A DNA stretch of 64,000 nt from Prorocentrum cordatum (lineage: Eukaryota; Sar; Dinophyceae; Prorocentrales; Prorocentraceae), in assembly GCA_963575745.1 (NCBI GenBank), contig CAUYUJ010022518.1, forward strand, positions 45,001 to 109,000, written 5' to 3'. The notes beneath the pieces are model-generated. The model saw only the letters and a program-made list of their open reading frames with translations. It was not told the DNA's origin and ran no database searches. This document shows, in pieces, positions 38,755 through 49,498 of this stretch (position 1 is its first letter; each line of letters opens with the position of its first letter). The translations under genes and the position numbers were made by a program.

Positions 38755-38935
38755 CTGGAGGAGGACGAGGGAGGAGGAGGAGGAGGAGGAGGAGGAGGAG
38801 GAGGAGGAGGAGGAAAAGGAGGAGGAGGAGGAGGAGGAGGAGGAGGAGGAGAGAGAAGGGAGGAGGAGGAAGGGAGGAGGAGGAGGTGGAGGAGGGGGAG
38901 GTGGAGGAGGGGGAGGAGGGCGCCGTGGCGCCGCC
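38755..38935. repeat. GGA polypurine tract
   Basis: GGA/GAG repeats with AAAAGG and GGTGGA interruptions. Confidence 0.95.
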
Positions 38936-39049
38936 TGGCCGAGCATCCCACAGCCCTGCTCTGGCGGCGCACGCCGCTGCCGCCACGGGCGCACGCCGAG
39001 CACGCCCAGCGGGGGGGTGCACGCCGGCCTGTCTCGGCCCGCGCACAGG

Positions 39050-39225
<176 letters not shown>

Positions 39226-39734
39226 GGCCAGTGGGGGTGTGCACCCTGGGGCCGTCTTGGCCCGTCAGGTGTCAGCCCTTGTCGGGGGCGTCGACGAGGC
39301 CCCGAGATCCAGGCGAAGCTGATTTTGCACGCCGGGCGGCTATTCGCCCAGCTTCGGGCCCCGGGGCCGTCACAGATCGATCCAGGTCGACAGACGCCGC
39401 CGAAATATGGGGTCCAGGGTCCCAGTCGTGACCTCTCGCGATGTTTCAGTTGTTCGCAGTGTCGGATGTCAGGGGGGGTACCCACTGGCGACGAGCGCAT
39501 GCAGCGCGGCCATGTCCGTGCCCTCGCGTTCTGCATGCCGCGGCACGATGCCGTGGGCACGCGCCCGCACGGATGCCTTCCGCGCGGGGCCTTCCGCGCA
39601 GAGCCGCCCCGGATCCACGGAGTCGCGGCCGAGGAGCCCGGCCTGCGGGGCCATGGGTCTCTGGATGCCACCGCGTGGGCCCCCGCTGCCTCATGCAGTG
39701 CATGCCCTGGTGGGCATGCCTTCCACCACCACCA

Positions 39735-39890
39735 CCAGAAGCTGGAGGGGGGAAGGAGGAGGAGGGGGAGGAGGAGGAGAGCGATGAAGAGCAGGATGGG
39801 GGAGGAGGAGGAGGAGCAGGAGGAGGAGGAGGAGGGGGACGAGGAGGAGGAGGAGGTGGAGGAGGAGGAGGAGGAGGAGGACCCCCTCCC
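39735..39890. repeat. GGA polypurine tract
   Basis: GGAGGA repeats with GACGAG and GTGGAG interruptions. Confidence 0.95.
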
Positions 39891-40053
39891 CCTGTTGCTT
39901 GTGGTGGTGGTGGAGGACAGCAAGCCCATCATGCCCTCCCGGTCTCCCCCCCCCCTCGTCCGCGCACCGGCCGCACGCGCGGATGACCCTGCGCGCGGGC
40001 CTCTGGGCGCCGGGCCGGGGGCTGCTCCTGCCCCCAGCTGGCCTGACGGATGG

Positions 40054-40093
40054 CTTGCGTGCGCCAAGATGGCTTGGGCCAAAATGGCTACGG
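40054..40093 (-). other. Dinoflagellate spliced-leader relic, doubled
   Basis: The minus strand reads CCGTAGCCATTTTGGCCCAAG at 40093-40073, differing from the dinoflagellate spliced leader at one base (C for T), with T before it as allowed. It is followed by CCATCTTGGCGCACGCAAG (40072-40054), which resembles the truncated CCATTTTGGCTCAAG relic seen when a trans-spliced mRNA is reverse transcribed, reinserted and spliced again. No GT donor follows, so this is not a spliced-leader RNA gene. Confidence 0.75.
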
Positions 40094-40099
40094 ACCCCC

Positions 40100-40240
40100 C
40101 CCTCGTGATCGTTCTCCTCCTCTTCCTCCTCCTCCCCTCCTCCTCCTCCTCCTCCTCCTCCTCCCCTCCTCCCCCCTCCCCCCCTCCCCCCCCCCCCCCC
40201 TCCCCCTCCCCCTCCCCCTCTCCCTCCCCCTCCCCCCGGG
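40100..40240. repeat. CTC/CCCCCT polypyrimidine tract
   Basis: CCTCCT then CCCTCCCC repeats. Confidence 0.95.
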
Positions 40241-40402
40241 GAGCCCCGGCGCGCGGGCCCCGCCCGCCCCTCCAGGAGGGCGCGGGGGCTGGCCCTGCCG
40301 GGGGGGGGGTCGGCCCGTGCAGGGTGGGCACCACCGAGGGGCCACGGCGCCTGCGGGCGGCACGGCTCCCGGGAGGGTCTTCGGGGACGCCTCCCTCGAC
40401 CA

Positions 40403-40598
40403 TGAAGTCGGGCCTGTCCCCTCTACAGAGGGGGATCTTCGAGGAAAAATGCAAATACCCCACAACATAGTACAAAGATAATCCAAAAATGGTCTGGGGA
40501 CCATGCTTTGAGTATTGTTTGGCCTTTTTGGGGCAATTGTGAGGTATTTTTTTATGTTTCGTCGAAAATCCCCCTGTAGGGGGACACGCCCGACATAA
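40403..40598. mobile_element. MITE-A copy 3
   Basis: TGAA-GTCGGGCCTGTCCC on the left and GGGGACACGCCCGAC-ATAA on the right. The interior (caaataccccacaacatagt, aatggtctggggaccat) is closely related to copy 2. Confidence 0.85.
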
Positions 40599-40606
40599 CT
40601 CTACCA

Positions 40607-40843
40607 AGCACTGGCGAAGCCCTCTGGCCTGTCTATAGCCCTACCAAACACTGTTCTAAGAACCCTCTGTGGTTCCCACGAGATGTTCTTAGAACATTTC
40701 TGGCGAAGTCTGTCTTGGTTTATCGCATTGGGTTTATGTTCTGAGAACATTGTTTGTGTTCTTAGAACATCTTAACATCTTCAGGTTCTAAGAATATGTC
40801 GTGGTAGGACTATAGGAATGCCGGGACGGTCGGTCCCTGTTCA
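40607..40843. mobile_element. MITE-B copy 2, adjacent to MITE-A copy 3
   Basis: Starts agcactggcgaagccctctg 9 bp after MITE-A and ends gccgggacggtcggtccctg. Inner AGAACA/TGTTCT motifs are conserved with the other copies. Confidence 0.85.
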
Positions 40844-40872
40844 ATTCTAGGCCTCCCAGATGGGGTTGGAGC

Positions 40873-41041
40873 ACACATTGTTCATGTCTAATTCTTCGAG
40901 AGTTCATGTTTTTTTTTGGGGGGGGGGCAAGGTCCTTTCATTTCTAATTGTTCCATCCTGGGCCTCTTCCTGGCCGCTAGGGGGCCAGGAACAATCAGAA
41001 GCGAGCACAATTAGAAATGAGCACGATTAGGAATCAACGAC
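40873..41041. repeat. Dispersed repeat K, copy 2
   Basis: Same orientation as 28571-28736 with the same central hairpin and a longer T/G run. Confidence 0.85.
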
Positions 41042-41049
41042 AAGTAGAT

Positions 41050-41234
41050 GGGGTCGGAGGATCGCGCCGCATCCCCAGTGCATCGCCCCGATGCGGCTCG
41101 ACGCGGAGCCCGATGTTGTTTCACGCCGACGTCGCCGATGCATCGCCGACGTCGACGATGCATCGCTGGTGCATCGCCGATGCATCGCCGATGCATCGCT
41201 GATGTATTGGCGAAGCGGCGCGATCTGCCGACCC
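41050..41234. mobile_element. MITE-E copy 1
   Basis: GGGTCGGAGGATCGCGCCGC at the left and the complement of CGGCGCGATCTGCCGACCC at the right, with ATCGCCGATGC units inside. Copy 2 is at 49499-49669. Confidence 0.85.
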
Positions 41235-41239
41235 GCTCT

Positions 41240-42669
41240 ACTCCGACCCTATCTAGGAGGCCTCTGCTTTTGAAGGGCCCTGGCCGCGGTGAGGTTCTGG
41301 AGCCAGTCTCGGAGCTTCGCGAGGGTGCCCCTTCCCGAGGGTCGGCACCTGGAAGGCCGCGCTCCGTCGACGGTCGGGAACCTCAGCTCGGCGCTCTTCG
41401 CGTGTCGCGCCGCGGGTTCTGGCCCAGCACGCCTCGGCGCGACACGCTACCGATTTCCCAGACGTCCCGAGCTCTTCCCAGCCTCCCGCTCGGCGGAGCG
41501 GAGCTATCAGCCTGCAGGGGATGGCGTAGCGTGTCGCCGGGGCCGCCGCCGCGACGCGCTACGGTAGGTCAGGGTCATGCGGCGATGACTTGCCAGCGAC
41601 GCCCAGGAAGGCGTTCAAAGTTGAATTCCGCATGATTGACCGATGCGGAAGCACCGATGGACACGGCAACGCCACTGGACCCGACTGAATTCAGTTTTGA
41701 ACGATCGGGGCCGCGATCGGTTCGAGGTTGAAAGATTGATGCGGTGTCAGAAATTTTGGCGTGCGCCGACGCCGCGCGAGCTTCCCAAGAGCACAATATC
41801 TTGGCCGCAGATCCGTTATCGGGGTCGCGGCAGCTGGTCTGCAATGTGTCGTCATGGGATCTCCATCGGCCGCAAGATCTTGGGCGGCTGGCCAGGGGAT
41901 TCCTTGTGAACGGTCTGGCCGCGGGCGAGGGCCTTTGTGCTGCAGCAGGCGTTACGCCACCTCAGCATATCAGTGGGCAGGTTCACCGTTTGGACCGTGT
42001 GGCCTCGCGCTGGCGCGGTGGCCCTGCCGCTGTCGATCGCAGGTGCCCGTTCTTTCCCCCAAGCAGCGCTTGCACTGTGCAACGGGTGATTGGCTTTTCT
42101 CCAGCACGTCGGTGCCGCCGCTCGTGGCCGCATCGCTGCCACCGCGTTGCCGCCTCGTCGCCGCCTCGAATACGTATGGTGGCCTGCGCTTCCAGGCGTT
42201 TTTGCCTGGTCGCCACTTCGTCGCCGCCTCGTGGCCGCCCGCCGTCACCTCTTCGCCGACCCGTGGTCGCCTTGTGGACTCGCTGTGCGCTCGCACCGCA
42301 CAGCTTGCACAACATAGCGCGCAGCACATAGTTCACGTACGCCAAGTAGTTTTCAGCACACAGCTTGCGCCATATAGCTCCCACGCCCAAAGTGCATCAA
42401 CCACTGTTTGGGGTCAACGCTGGCTCTGCGAAAGACATCCGCTCGCCAACCTTCGGGCGCAACGGGTAGCATCTGGGAGTCCACGATACAGTCCACTCGT
42501 ATCGCGCTGGGCGAGATAGTCGTCTCTCCCGTGTCATGAAATGGCCCGTGTGGGATTCGACCGTCGTTGATACCATGCCATCTGAGAGCAGATAGACGTT
42601 GTGCTCCTAGGACCCGGGAAATGGTCGCGGCCGCGGCGAGTTTTGTCATAAATGAGATCCGCTCGCCAG
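41240..42669. other. Intronic unique sequence, nothing recognised
   Basis: GC-rich sequence with several overlapping ORFs of 60-250 codons on both strands, none with a domain. It is rich in GCCGCC and CGTCGC clusters. Confidence 0.4.
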
Positions 42670-42714
42670 TGGATTCTCACGGACGCCGTGAGCCACTTGC
42701 TCTTCCTGGTCGGC
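42670..42714 (+). CDS. GOST-type gene, exon at the start of the last helix
   Basis: The acceptor ctcgccag|T leads into WILTDAVSHLLFLVG, phase 0 at both ends, and a GC donor (GGC|GCCCCG). It supplies the second Trp after VWKHQ and the D-A-(V/I)-x-x-L-L-F pattern of the family, and it joins to LVLAAMMYLWRP at 50577. At 15 codons it is very short but fits on both sides. Confidence 0.75.
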
Positions 42715-42810
42715 GCCCCGCGCATTCAGCGTCGCGCGCGCAATGCTGTGGCCGCTCCTTGGAGATGCTAGTCCTCGTGCTCCTCTACTGTATCTTCTTT
42801 CTTTTTAGGT

Positions 42811-42952
42811 TTGATCAATCGTTGGCTGGGAGCGAGGGGGCAAGCAGCGAACGACTCATTGGGGTTGCCTGGACTGCTGAAGTAGTTGGATGCACTGCAG
42901 ACTGGCCACAAGTCAAGGGCCTGAGTACAGTTGCAGAATGCGGCATCCAGAG
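42811..42952 (+). CDS. Exon-like segment, unassigned
   Basis: A strong pyrimidine tract ending ttctttctttttag (42797-42810) precedes an open frame FDQSLAGSEGASSERLIGVA ... WPQVKGLSTVAECGIQR, followed by a possible donor AG|GTACGC. It does not fit between the GOST-type exons in family terms and could belong to an alternative or unrelated transcript. Confidence 0.3.
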
Positions 42953-42999
42953 GTACGCTACATACCCATAATTCAATACTGCTTTCTACAAGCTAGACT

Positions 43000-43780
43000 G
43001 TAGCGAATCTGGACTACCCTCATTCCTTACGTGTTGTAGGTGCTCAGGATCTCGAGCCGCAAGCTACGCTTGCGTGCCCAATTGAAGAACTCACTTGGTT
43101 TATCATCCGCAGCACGGTCTAGTATCGTGAACCTGGACCGCACTTTACAGATGCACGACGTTGCGTGTTCCGATCTATCGATTTGACCCATCAGCGCGAA
43201 AGTACACCCAACCCTCCAATGCACAAGCCCTCCCATCCCTTGCCTTCTCTCTCGCGTGACTGTTGGAGTGCGATTCGAGCCTGCCTCCGCTACGAGCATC
43301 CGGGTGTTCCCACGGCTTCGTATGATGGTTATTTTGCAGGGTTTTCTTGTTGTATCTTTCACATTCTGAAGGCCCCAGTCGCGTCGTCTTGCCTCCAAAG
43401 TCGCTCACACATGCGCGTCAGGAAGTATGACATCGGGGGCGAAGTTCTTACACGCTACATGAGCAATGCTAAATCGTTAAGCGTGTCACATGATTGGCAC
43501 ATGTCTAACACAGAAGGTGAGGCTGTCGGCGAGTCGCCTTAGCTGGAAATTGGTCAGCGCCACCATGTGTTTCAACAGTTCATGGGTCGGTACTTCGCTT
43601 TTGCCATGCCATGGTGTCATGTCAACTCGTTGGAGGCAACATGTTGAGCTGAATCATGGCCATAGCTTGAGCCTAGTTCTTGCTTGAGCTGAGTTGTGGC
43701 TACGAAATAAATGGAGTTCCTCGCCCCTGCTCCCCCCGGTCCTCCTCGAACAAAACATGGCGAGAGTCCATGCCCTTGAT
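43000..43780. other. Unique sequence, nothing recognised
   Basis: One plus-strand ORF (43165-43542) and overlapping minus-strand ORFs without recognisable domains. Confidence 0.4.
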
Positions 43781-43784
43781 GCGT

Positions 43785-43885
43785 TCCCTGCTCCTCCCCC
43801 TCCTCCCACTCTTTTTTTCTCCCATCTTCCTCCCGCCTCGCCCTCCTCCTCCTATCCTCCCCCTTCTCCTCTCCCCTCCCTTGCC
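43785..43885. repeat. CCT-rich polypyrimidine tract
   Basis: CTCCTCCC and CTTCTC units. Confidence 0.85.
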
Positions 43886-43916
43886 GCCCCCGCCGCCGGG
43901 CGGTGCTGTCCGCGCT

Positions 43917-44200
43917 GACGACGGCCGTGACGACCGCGACGATGGCGGCGAACGACGGCAGCGGCGGCTACGACGGCGACGAAGGCGACCAAACGACGAC
44001 GAGCGAAGACGGCCGCGATGATGACGACTGCGGCGAAAGACGACGACGGCGCGGCGGCGACGTCGGCGACCGAGGACCAGCGCGGACGGCGACCGAGGAC
44101 CAGCGACGACGGCGACCGCTCGACGACCGATCCACGACGATGGCGGCGAAAAAACGACGGCGTGGCGGTGACGACGACGGCGACATCGATCGACGCGAGG
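43917..44200. repeat. GACGGC/CGACGA-rich degenerate repeat
   Basis: ACGACGGCG-type units, with CGGCGACCGAGGACCAGCG duplicated about 24 bp apart near 44065-44115. Confidence 0.8.
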
Positions 44201-44314
44201 CGCGTGCCGCAGCCTGCGATGATGTGGCCCTAATACTACATACATTCAGAGTACCATTAACCTCAGTGCGAATTCAAAAAAATATGGTCCTTTAGATTGG
44301 GAAGCGATAGTCTG

Positions 44315-44340
44315 TATATATATATATATATATATATTGT
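44315..44340. repeat. TA microsatellite
   Basis: About eleven TA repeats. Confidence 0.95.
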
Positions 44341-44424
44341 TTTAAAGGGTCTTGATTAAAAGCACGTCCGATCCTCAAGGGATGGGAGGAACACTGATAG
44401 CATCAGCAACCACTGCATTAATTA

Positions 44425-45640
44425 CGTCATGGCCACCGGCCCCGTCAGCGGGGCACAACTGGCGCACAGAGTGAGCCTGAGGCACACCTGGCGCACAGAG
44501 TGAGCAGAGTTCTCCGGCCCCTCCCGGGGCACTGCTCTCGTGAGAGTTGCTAGTTTTCAATGGCCAAGGCGCCTGAGGCACAACTGTCGCACAGAGCCAC
44601 CACAGGTTTCAGGCCGCTTCTAGAGGGGCTTTATCTCCGTGAGGGGCGCCACTTTTCAAGGCCAATGGCGCCTGAGGCACACGTGGCCCGCATAGCCAGC
44701 AGAGGTCTCCGGCCCTTCCAGAGGAGCACCATCATTGCGTTTGTCGCCTTTTCCCCAGAGGCCAAAGCGCCTGGCACACAACTGGCCCACAGAGCCGGCA
44801 GAAGTCTCCGGTCCCTCAGAATGGGCACCAACCCCCGTAAAGGTCGCCGTCGTTCCAGGGCAAGGACGCCTGAGGGACATTTGGCTTACAAAACCGGCAG
44901 AGGTTTTGAATATCCCCCCTGTAGAGGGTCTGGCCTCAAGGCGGGCCTGTCCCTCTACAGGGGGGATATTCAAAAATTGTGTAAAGAATGGTCTGGGGGC
45001 GATTTTTCTATGAGTTTTGATTCGTTTGGGGCATTTTTTGAGTATCTTTTTTCCCTTCCAGGGGGGCACCATCCTCGTGAGCTTTCTTTTGAGCCAGCAG
45101 ACGTCTCCAGCCCCGCCCTCTCTCGAGGGCGGGGGTCGCCTGGCTATGACTGGCCCGCCAGAGTCTGCATGGGCCCCTGGCCCCTCCAGAGGGGGCACCA
45201 TCCACCAAACCACCCCAACCCAACCCGAAGGCCCCAATTTATCCTCGATTTCCAGTTGGGGGGGGGTCGTGGAACATCGAGAAAACACATATGGAACCCG
45301 TACCCCCCCCAACCCGAAATTCGGGTCTTCGGGTTGGGTTGGGGTGGTCTGGTAGGTAGTCAGAAGGGGCACCATCCTTGTCAGAGTCGTCAGTTTTCAA
45401 TGGCCTGGGCGCCTGAGGCACAACTGGCTTCCAGGGTCGGCATAGGTATTTGTCCCCTCGCCGGACGGGGAACCATCTTTGCGAGGGTCGCCATCTTTCC
45501 AGGGCCAGGGCACAAGAGGCAAAACTGACCCACAAAGCCGGCAGATGTCTGCGGCCTTTCCAGAGGGGCACCATTCTCGGGAGAGTCGTCAGATTGAAGG
45601 TGCCGAACGGTCATTCACTGTCCCTGGGCGCGTGGCTGAA
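44425..45640. repeat. 99-bp satellite, about seven units in two blocks
   Basis: GGCGCCTGAGGCACAACTGG ... CCGGCAGAGGTCTCCGGCCC ... AGAGGGGCACCAT units start near 44571, 44669, 44769 and 44868, and again near 45411 and 45511, with an extra partial at 45060-45215. The period is 33 codons, so a plus-strand frame stays open for 322 codons; this is a repeat artefact. The array is split by a MITE-A pair. Confidence 0.85.
44905..45062. mobile_element. MITE-A ends head to head plus a truncated copy
   Basis: 44905-44965 is a palindrome: a right end (CCCCCTGTAGAGGGTCTGGCC), then TCAA, then a left end (GGCGGGCCTGTCCCTCTACAG). The second copy continues with the family interior (ttgtgtaaagaatggtctgg, ggcattttttgagtat) but has no right end. 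Confidence 0.75.
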
Positions 45641-46079
45641 GTGAGGTTCTGCGGTGCAAATTGTTGTTGTTGAACTCCCGTTAGTGAATAAGATTCATTG
45701 TTGATCCCCTTATAGGCACATTGTATTTTTCAAGTACAGTGTCCTTTCCCGGGGCTCGCACCCTGGTCTTTATCAGAGACGATCTCGGGTCTCAGAATTG
45801 GGCTTTTGGCCCGCGAGGTACAGAGGCAACCGTATTTTTAAGACTGTTCGCTCTTGTCTTCTGGAGTGCCGTTCAACGTGTATTTCCCAAGCCCTCGATA
45901 CCCGCCCTCTTCGTCTTCGATCGTACCCCCTCTGGGGCGTATATTTTTCTTCCCCGCAGGCCGGGCCCCGGCAAGCGGATGGGCGGCCGCGGACCGTCGG
46001 CCGGGCCAGTGGCAGCGCTGATCGGCGGCAGCCCGACCCCAAGAGGGATGGTCAGGGGACCTACCACGACGGCGACGAC

Positions 46080-47030
46080 GACGACGACGACGAGCGAAAG
46101 CGAGACGAGAGCGACAGCGGAGCCACGAAGGGCAGGAAGGGGGCCACGAAGGGCGACAGCGGGGCCACGAAAGGCATGCGTATTGGGCCACGAAGGGCGC
46201 GAACGAGCGGGGGCCACGAAGGGCAGATAACGCAGTGCCATAGAGGGCAACGACAGGGCTGCTGAGGGTAGCAAAGGGGCCACGTAGGAAAGCGATGGGG
46301 GGGGCCACGCAAGCCGACAGCGGGGCCACGAAGGGTGCGCGCATGGGGCCACGACGGGCGAGGACGAGCGGGGGCTACGGAAGGCATGCGTAAATTGGGC
46401 CGCAGAGGGCAAGGACGGCGCCACGAAGCGCTGCAACGGGGCCACGAATGGCAGCGAGGGGGCCACGATGGGCGACAGCGGGGACGCGAAACGCATGCAG
46501 ATGGGGCCACGACGGGCGCGAACGAGCGGGGGCCACGAAGGGCGTGCATACACACACACACATATACATGTATATGTATGGGGCCACGAAGGGCAGCGAG
46601 GGGGCCACGAAGGGCTGCAACGGGGCCACGAAGAGCAGCGATGGGGGCCACGAAGGGGTGCGTGGGGGCCACGAAGGACAGCGAGGGGGCCACAAAGGAT
46701 GCAACGGGTCCACGAAGGGCAGCGAGGGGGCCACACAGGGCTGCAACGTGGCCACGCAGGGCAGCGAAGGGTCCACGAAGGGCTGCAACGGGGCCATGAC
46801 GGGCAACGAGGGGGCCACGAAGGGGTGCAACGGGGCCACGAAGGGCAACAAGGGGGCCACGAAGTGCTGCAACGGGTCCACGAAGGGCATCGCGGGGGCC
46901 ACGAAGGGCTGCAACGGGGCTACGAAGGGCAGCGAGGGGGCCACGAAAGGCTGCAGCGGGTCCACGAAGCGCAGCGAGGGGACCACGAAGGGCTGCAGCT
47001 GGGCCACGAAGGGCAGCGAGATCCCGATTC
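46080..47030. repeat. 21-bp minisatellite, about 40 units
   Basis: Units close to GGGGCCACGAAGGGCAGCGA alternate with GGGGCCACGAAGGGCTGCAAC, giving a 42-bp higher-order pattern in places. The unit is seven codons long, so several frames on both strands stay open (RGHEG, PFVAP, LRGPV repeats). A short CA/TATA run interrupts at 46550-46579. Confidence 0.9.
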
Positions 47031-47459
47031 TTAAATAAGCTGCGAGGGAGTCCTGGGCGTGAGCGCGACGCCTGGCTGTCTGAGTGTCGGGAGCGCGTCG
47101 CTTGAGTAAATTGCTGGGAACTCCAACGCAAAAGCGCGATTCTTGAGCACGATTCAACGAGAGTGCGATTCCAGAGCGCCGAGAACGATTCTTGAATAGA
47201 TTGTAACGACGCCCCAAGAAAGAACACGACTCCTGAGTGACATGCGATGAGGTCTCAGGCGGGAGCGGGGGCCCTGGCCAAATTGTGAGGAAGTCTTAGG
47301 CGGGGGATGTTGTTGTTGTTGTAATCCGGGGGCCAGGGGCGCTGTTTCAGCGTGGTGACTTTCATAGAAAACCGGGTGCGAGCCCTGGAGGAAGCATTTC
47401 AATTGAAAAACACAATGGTCACCGGAGGGGGGATCAAAACTATTTGTTCTTCAGTAACG

Positions 47460-47555
47460 AGAACTCAACAACAATAACAACAGCAGCACCAACACCAACA
47501 GCAACCTCAACAACAACAACGACAACAACAACAGCAGCAGCAACAACAACACACA
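47460..47555. repeat. CAA/CAG microsatellite
   Basis: CAACAACAA with CAGCAG and ACCAAC interruptions. Confidence 0.9.
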
Positions 47556-47604
47556 TCGGGAAGCATGTCGGCCCCTACCATCTTTGTCGAAAACCAATGC
47601 CGAA

Positions 47605-47960
47605 GCCTGCGCACAGCAGGGCATACGACATCACCCCCGCCGTCCCTGTCAAAACCATTTGGCAGTAATCGCGGGTAGGCCGCGCAAGATCCAGATTTAG
47701 CCGCGAGGTGCATTGTGTATTGCTTCTTCGTCAGGGATGGTAGCCCTGCGCACAGCAGGCAATATGCTGACACCCTCGCCGTCCTTGTCAAAAACAATAC
47801 AAAGTGCTCGCGGGTCTCACGAGCATGATTCAAGACTTTGCCCCGAAGTGTATTTTGCATTGTTTGTTGACAGGGATGGTGGGGGGCTTCATCGGGTTGG
47901 CCGCGCATGCTCCAAATGTGGAAGCATCATGTGTTCTGTATTGTTTTTTTTTGGGGGGGG
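47605..47960. repeat. About 140-bp tandem repeat, 2-3 units
   Basis: GCGCACAGCAGG ... GCCGTCC-TGTCAAAA ... TCGCGGGT ... GCATTGTGTATTG occurs at 47609 and 47748 and in decayed form to 47960. Confidence 0.75.
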
Positions 47961-48097
47961 GGATGATGGAGGGGGCCGCATCGGTTTGGCCGCGCATGCG
48001 TTTTGTATTGATTGACGGATGGTGGGGGAGTGTCCGCATGATGTCCTCATGGTTCCTGGTTGGCTGCCGGTCGCCCTGAGGAGGGGGGTGATTCGTG

Positions 48098-48190
48098 ATA
48101 AACCCTTCCCCCGAGCAGGGGAAGGAGGGGTTGCGAAAAGAGAGAAGACAACATTCGTTAAACCACATACGCCCAGAGGGCTGGTGGGAT
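48098..48190. repeat. Dispersed repeat P, copy 2
   Basis: Related to 11575-11660 through the TTAAACCACA, CCCAGAGGGCTGGTGGGATT block. Confidence 0.6.
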
Positions 48191-48252
48191 TTCGCGCACC
48201 CAGAAAAGTATCGAAACAGTGTCTGCCCGACACGCTGGCGAAGTGTCGAACG

Positions 48253-48361
48253 ACCGGGACTTCAGGGGAACCACGTGATGAAACATCAAGGACATCGCAT
48301 GCCTGGGTGCCACAGCGGGTGTCCTTGATGTTTCATCGCGTGTTTCCCCTGAAGTCCCGGG
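48253..48361. mobile_element. Fold-back element, 108 bp
   Basis: CGGGACTTCAGGGGAACCAC and GATGAAACATCAAGGACA are followed by their complements in reverse order after a loop of about 20 bp. Confidence 0.9.
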
Positions 48362-48560
48362 TTGGAGGAGGAGGAGGAGGAGGAGGAGGAGGAGGAGGAG
48401 CCAGGAGGGAGGAGGAGGAGGAGAGGAGGAGGAGGAAGGAGGAGGAGGAGGAGGAGGGAGGAGGAGGAGGAGGAGGAGGAGGAGGAGGAGGAGGAGGAGG
48501 AGGAGTTGGAGGAGGAGGAGGGGAGGAGGAGGAGGAGGAGGAGGCCTCGAGCCCCCCAAA
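48362..48560. repeat. GGA polypurine tract abutting the fold-back
   Basis: Nearly 200 bp of GGA/GAG triplets start right at the fold-back end. A second GGA run lies at 48861-48899. Confidence 0.95.
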
Positions 48561-48899
48561 GAGGAGGAGGAGGAGGAGAAGGAGGCCTTTTCCCAGGGCC
48601 AGTTTTTCACCTCGACCCTTCTTGTTGACGGTCTTGGGGCCCAGCGAAGGTCCTCAGGGGGGCCGAGAGCGGCCCACTTTCGTCCCGTCGTGCTTCTGCC
48701 TTCCCCGACGCGAGCAGGCCCAGGCATGCTCCCTCGGCGGAGCTGTCTCCAGGCAGTTATCAGCGCTCGGGCTCGCCACCCTCCTGGGAGGCCCTCGCGG
48801 CCAGGGGGTCTTCGGTCGCCCTCCTCGACTCCGCCCGAGGCGCCGCCTCAGGGCCCGCGTGGAGGAGGAGGAGGAGGAGGAGGAGGAGAAGGAGGAGGA

Positions 48900-48993
48900 C
48901 TATTTGTTTCTCATTTGGGAGTATTTTTTTTTTTTATTACTATTTTTGATTTTTCCTTCAAAATCCGCCTGTAGGGGGACATGCCCGACGTAA
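48900..48993. mobile_element. MITE-A copy, left-truncated in a GGA tract
   Basis: The A/T-rich interior (gagtattttttttttttattac) and right end CCTGTAGGGGGACATGCCCGAC are present. The left end is replaced by the GGA tract. Confidence 0.75.
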
Positions 48994-49129
48994 TCCTAGA
49001 TGGTCAGTCGATCCTAAGCATGGAGCAGGGGGGCGTGGACTAGCGACGCGTCCCGTTTCCATGGGAAATCGCAGATTTCCGCCGCCTAGCGAGGCGGCAC
49101 CAGCCGCACTTGGGGAGGAGACCTTCCCC

Positions 49130-49195
49130 GTTCCATGGATCTGGCGACCGCGCGCCAAATCCATGGATCGCTAATTCATGTTTGCGCGCCCCCGA
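49130..49195. repeat. Dispersed repeat M, copy 2
   Basis: ggcgaccgcgcgccaaatcc atggatcgctaat and tgtttgcgcg match 15591-15645 in the same orientation. Confidence 0.75.
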
Positions 49196-49239
49196 GATGG
49201 GGTCGGAGTAGGTAGGGTCGAAGGTCTGCAACTGGAGCA

Positions 49240-49460
49240 TACACATTACCAGTGGCTCGCTGTTTCTCAAGCCCAGGACTCTTTGAGGGTCGGGAACGAC
49301 GTCGGAGTGGTGTGGTGTATATATATATATATATGTGTGTGTGTGTTCCCTCGTTTCCCTGGGGAAACAGCGACAATGTATGCACCAGGATCCCGTATAC
49401 ACCAGGATCGGCTTTCTTGTGCGAGTGTCAGTGCAGGGCTGGAAAAAGCGTCGGTGTATA
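49240..49460. repeat. Dispersed repeat N, copy 1
   Basis: The stretch from cgctgtttctcaagcccagg through gacgtcggagtggtgtggtg, a TA/TG run and ccctggggaaacagcga to ggctggaaaaagcgtcggtg recurs in reverse complement at 61890-62090. Confidence 0.8.
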
Positions 49461-49498
49461 AATGTCATTTCCCTATCAGAGGTCTAGGCCTACCGGAT

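Noticed and set aside
40054-40093. Active spliced-leader RNA gene
   Set aside because: No GT donor or Sm-type region after the leader; a leader relic explains the sequence better.
44560-45528. 322-codon ORF
   Set aside because: Follows the 99-bp satellite and a MITE; unit length divisible by three explains it.
46061-47227. 388-codon minus-strand ORF of LRGPV repeats
   Set aside because: Follows the 21-bp minisatellite in several frames at once.
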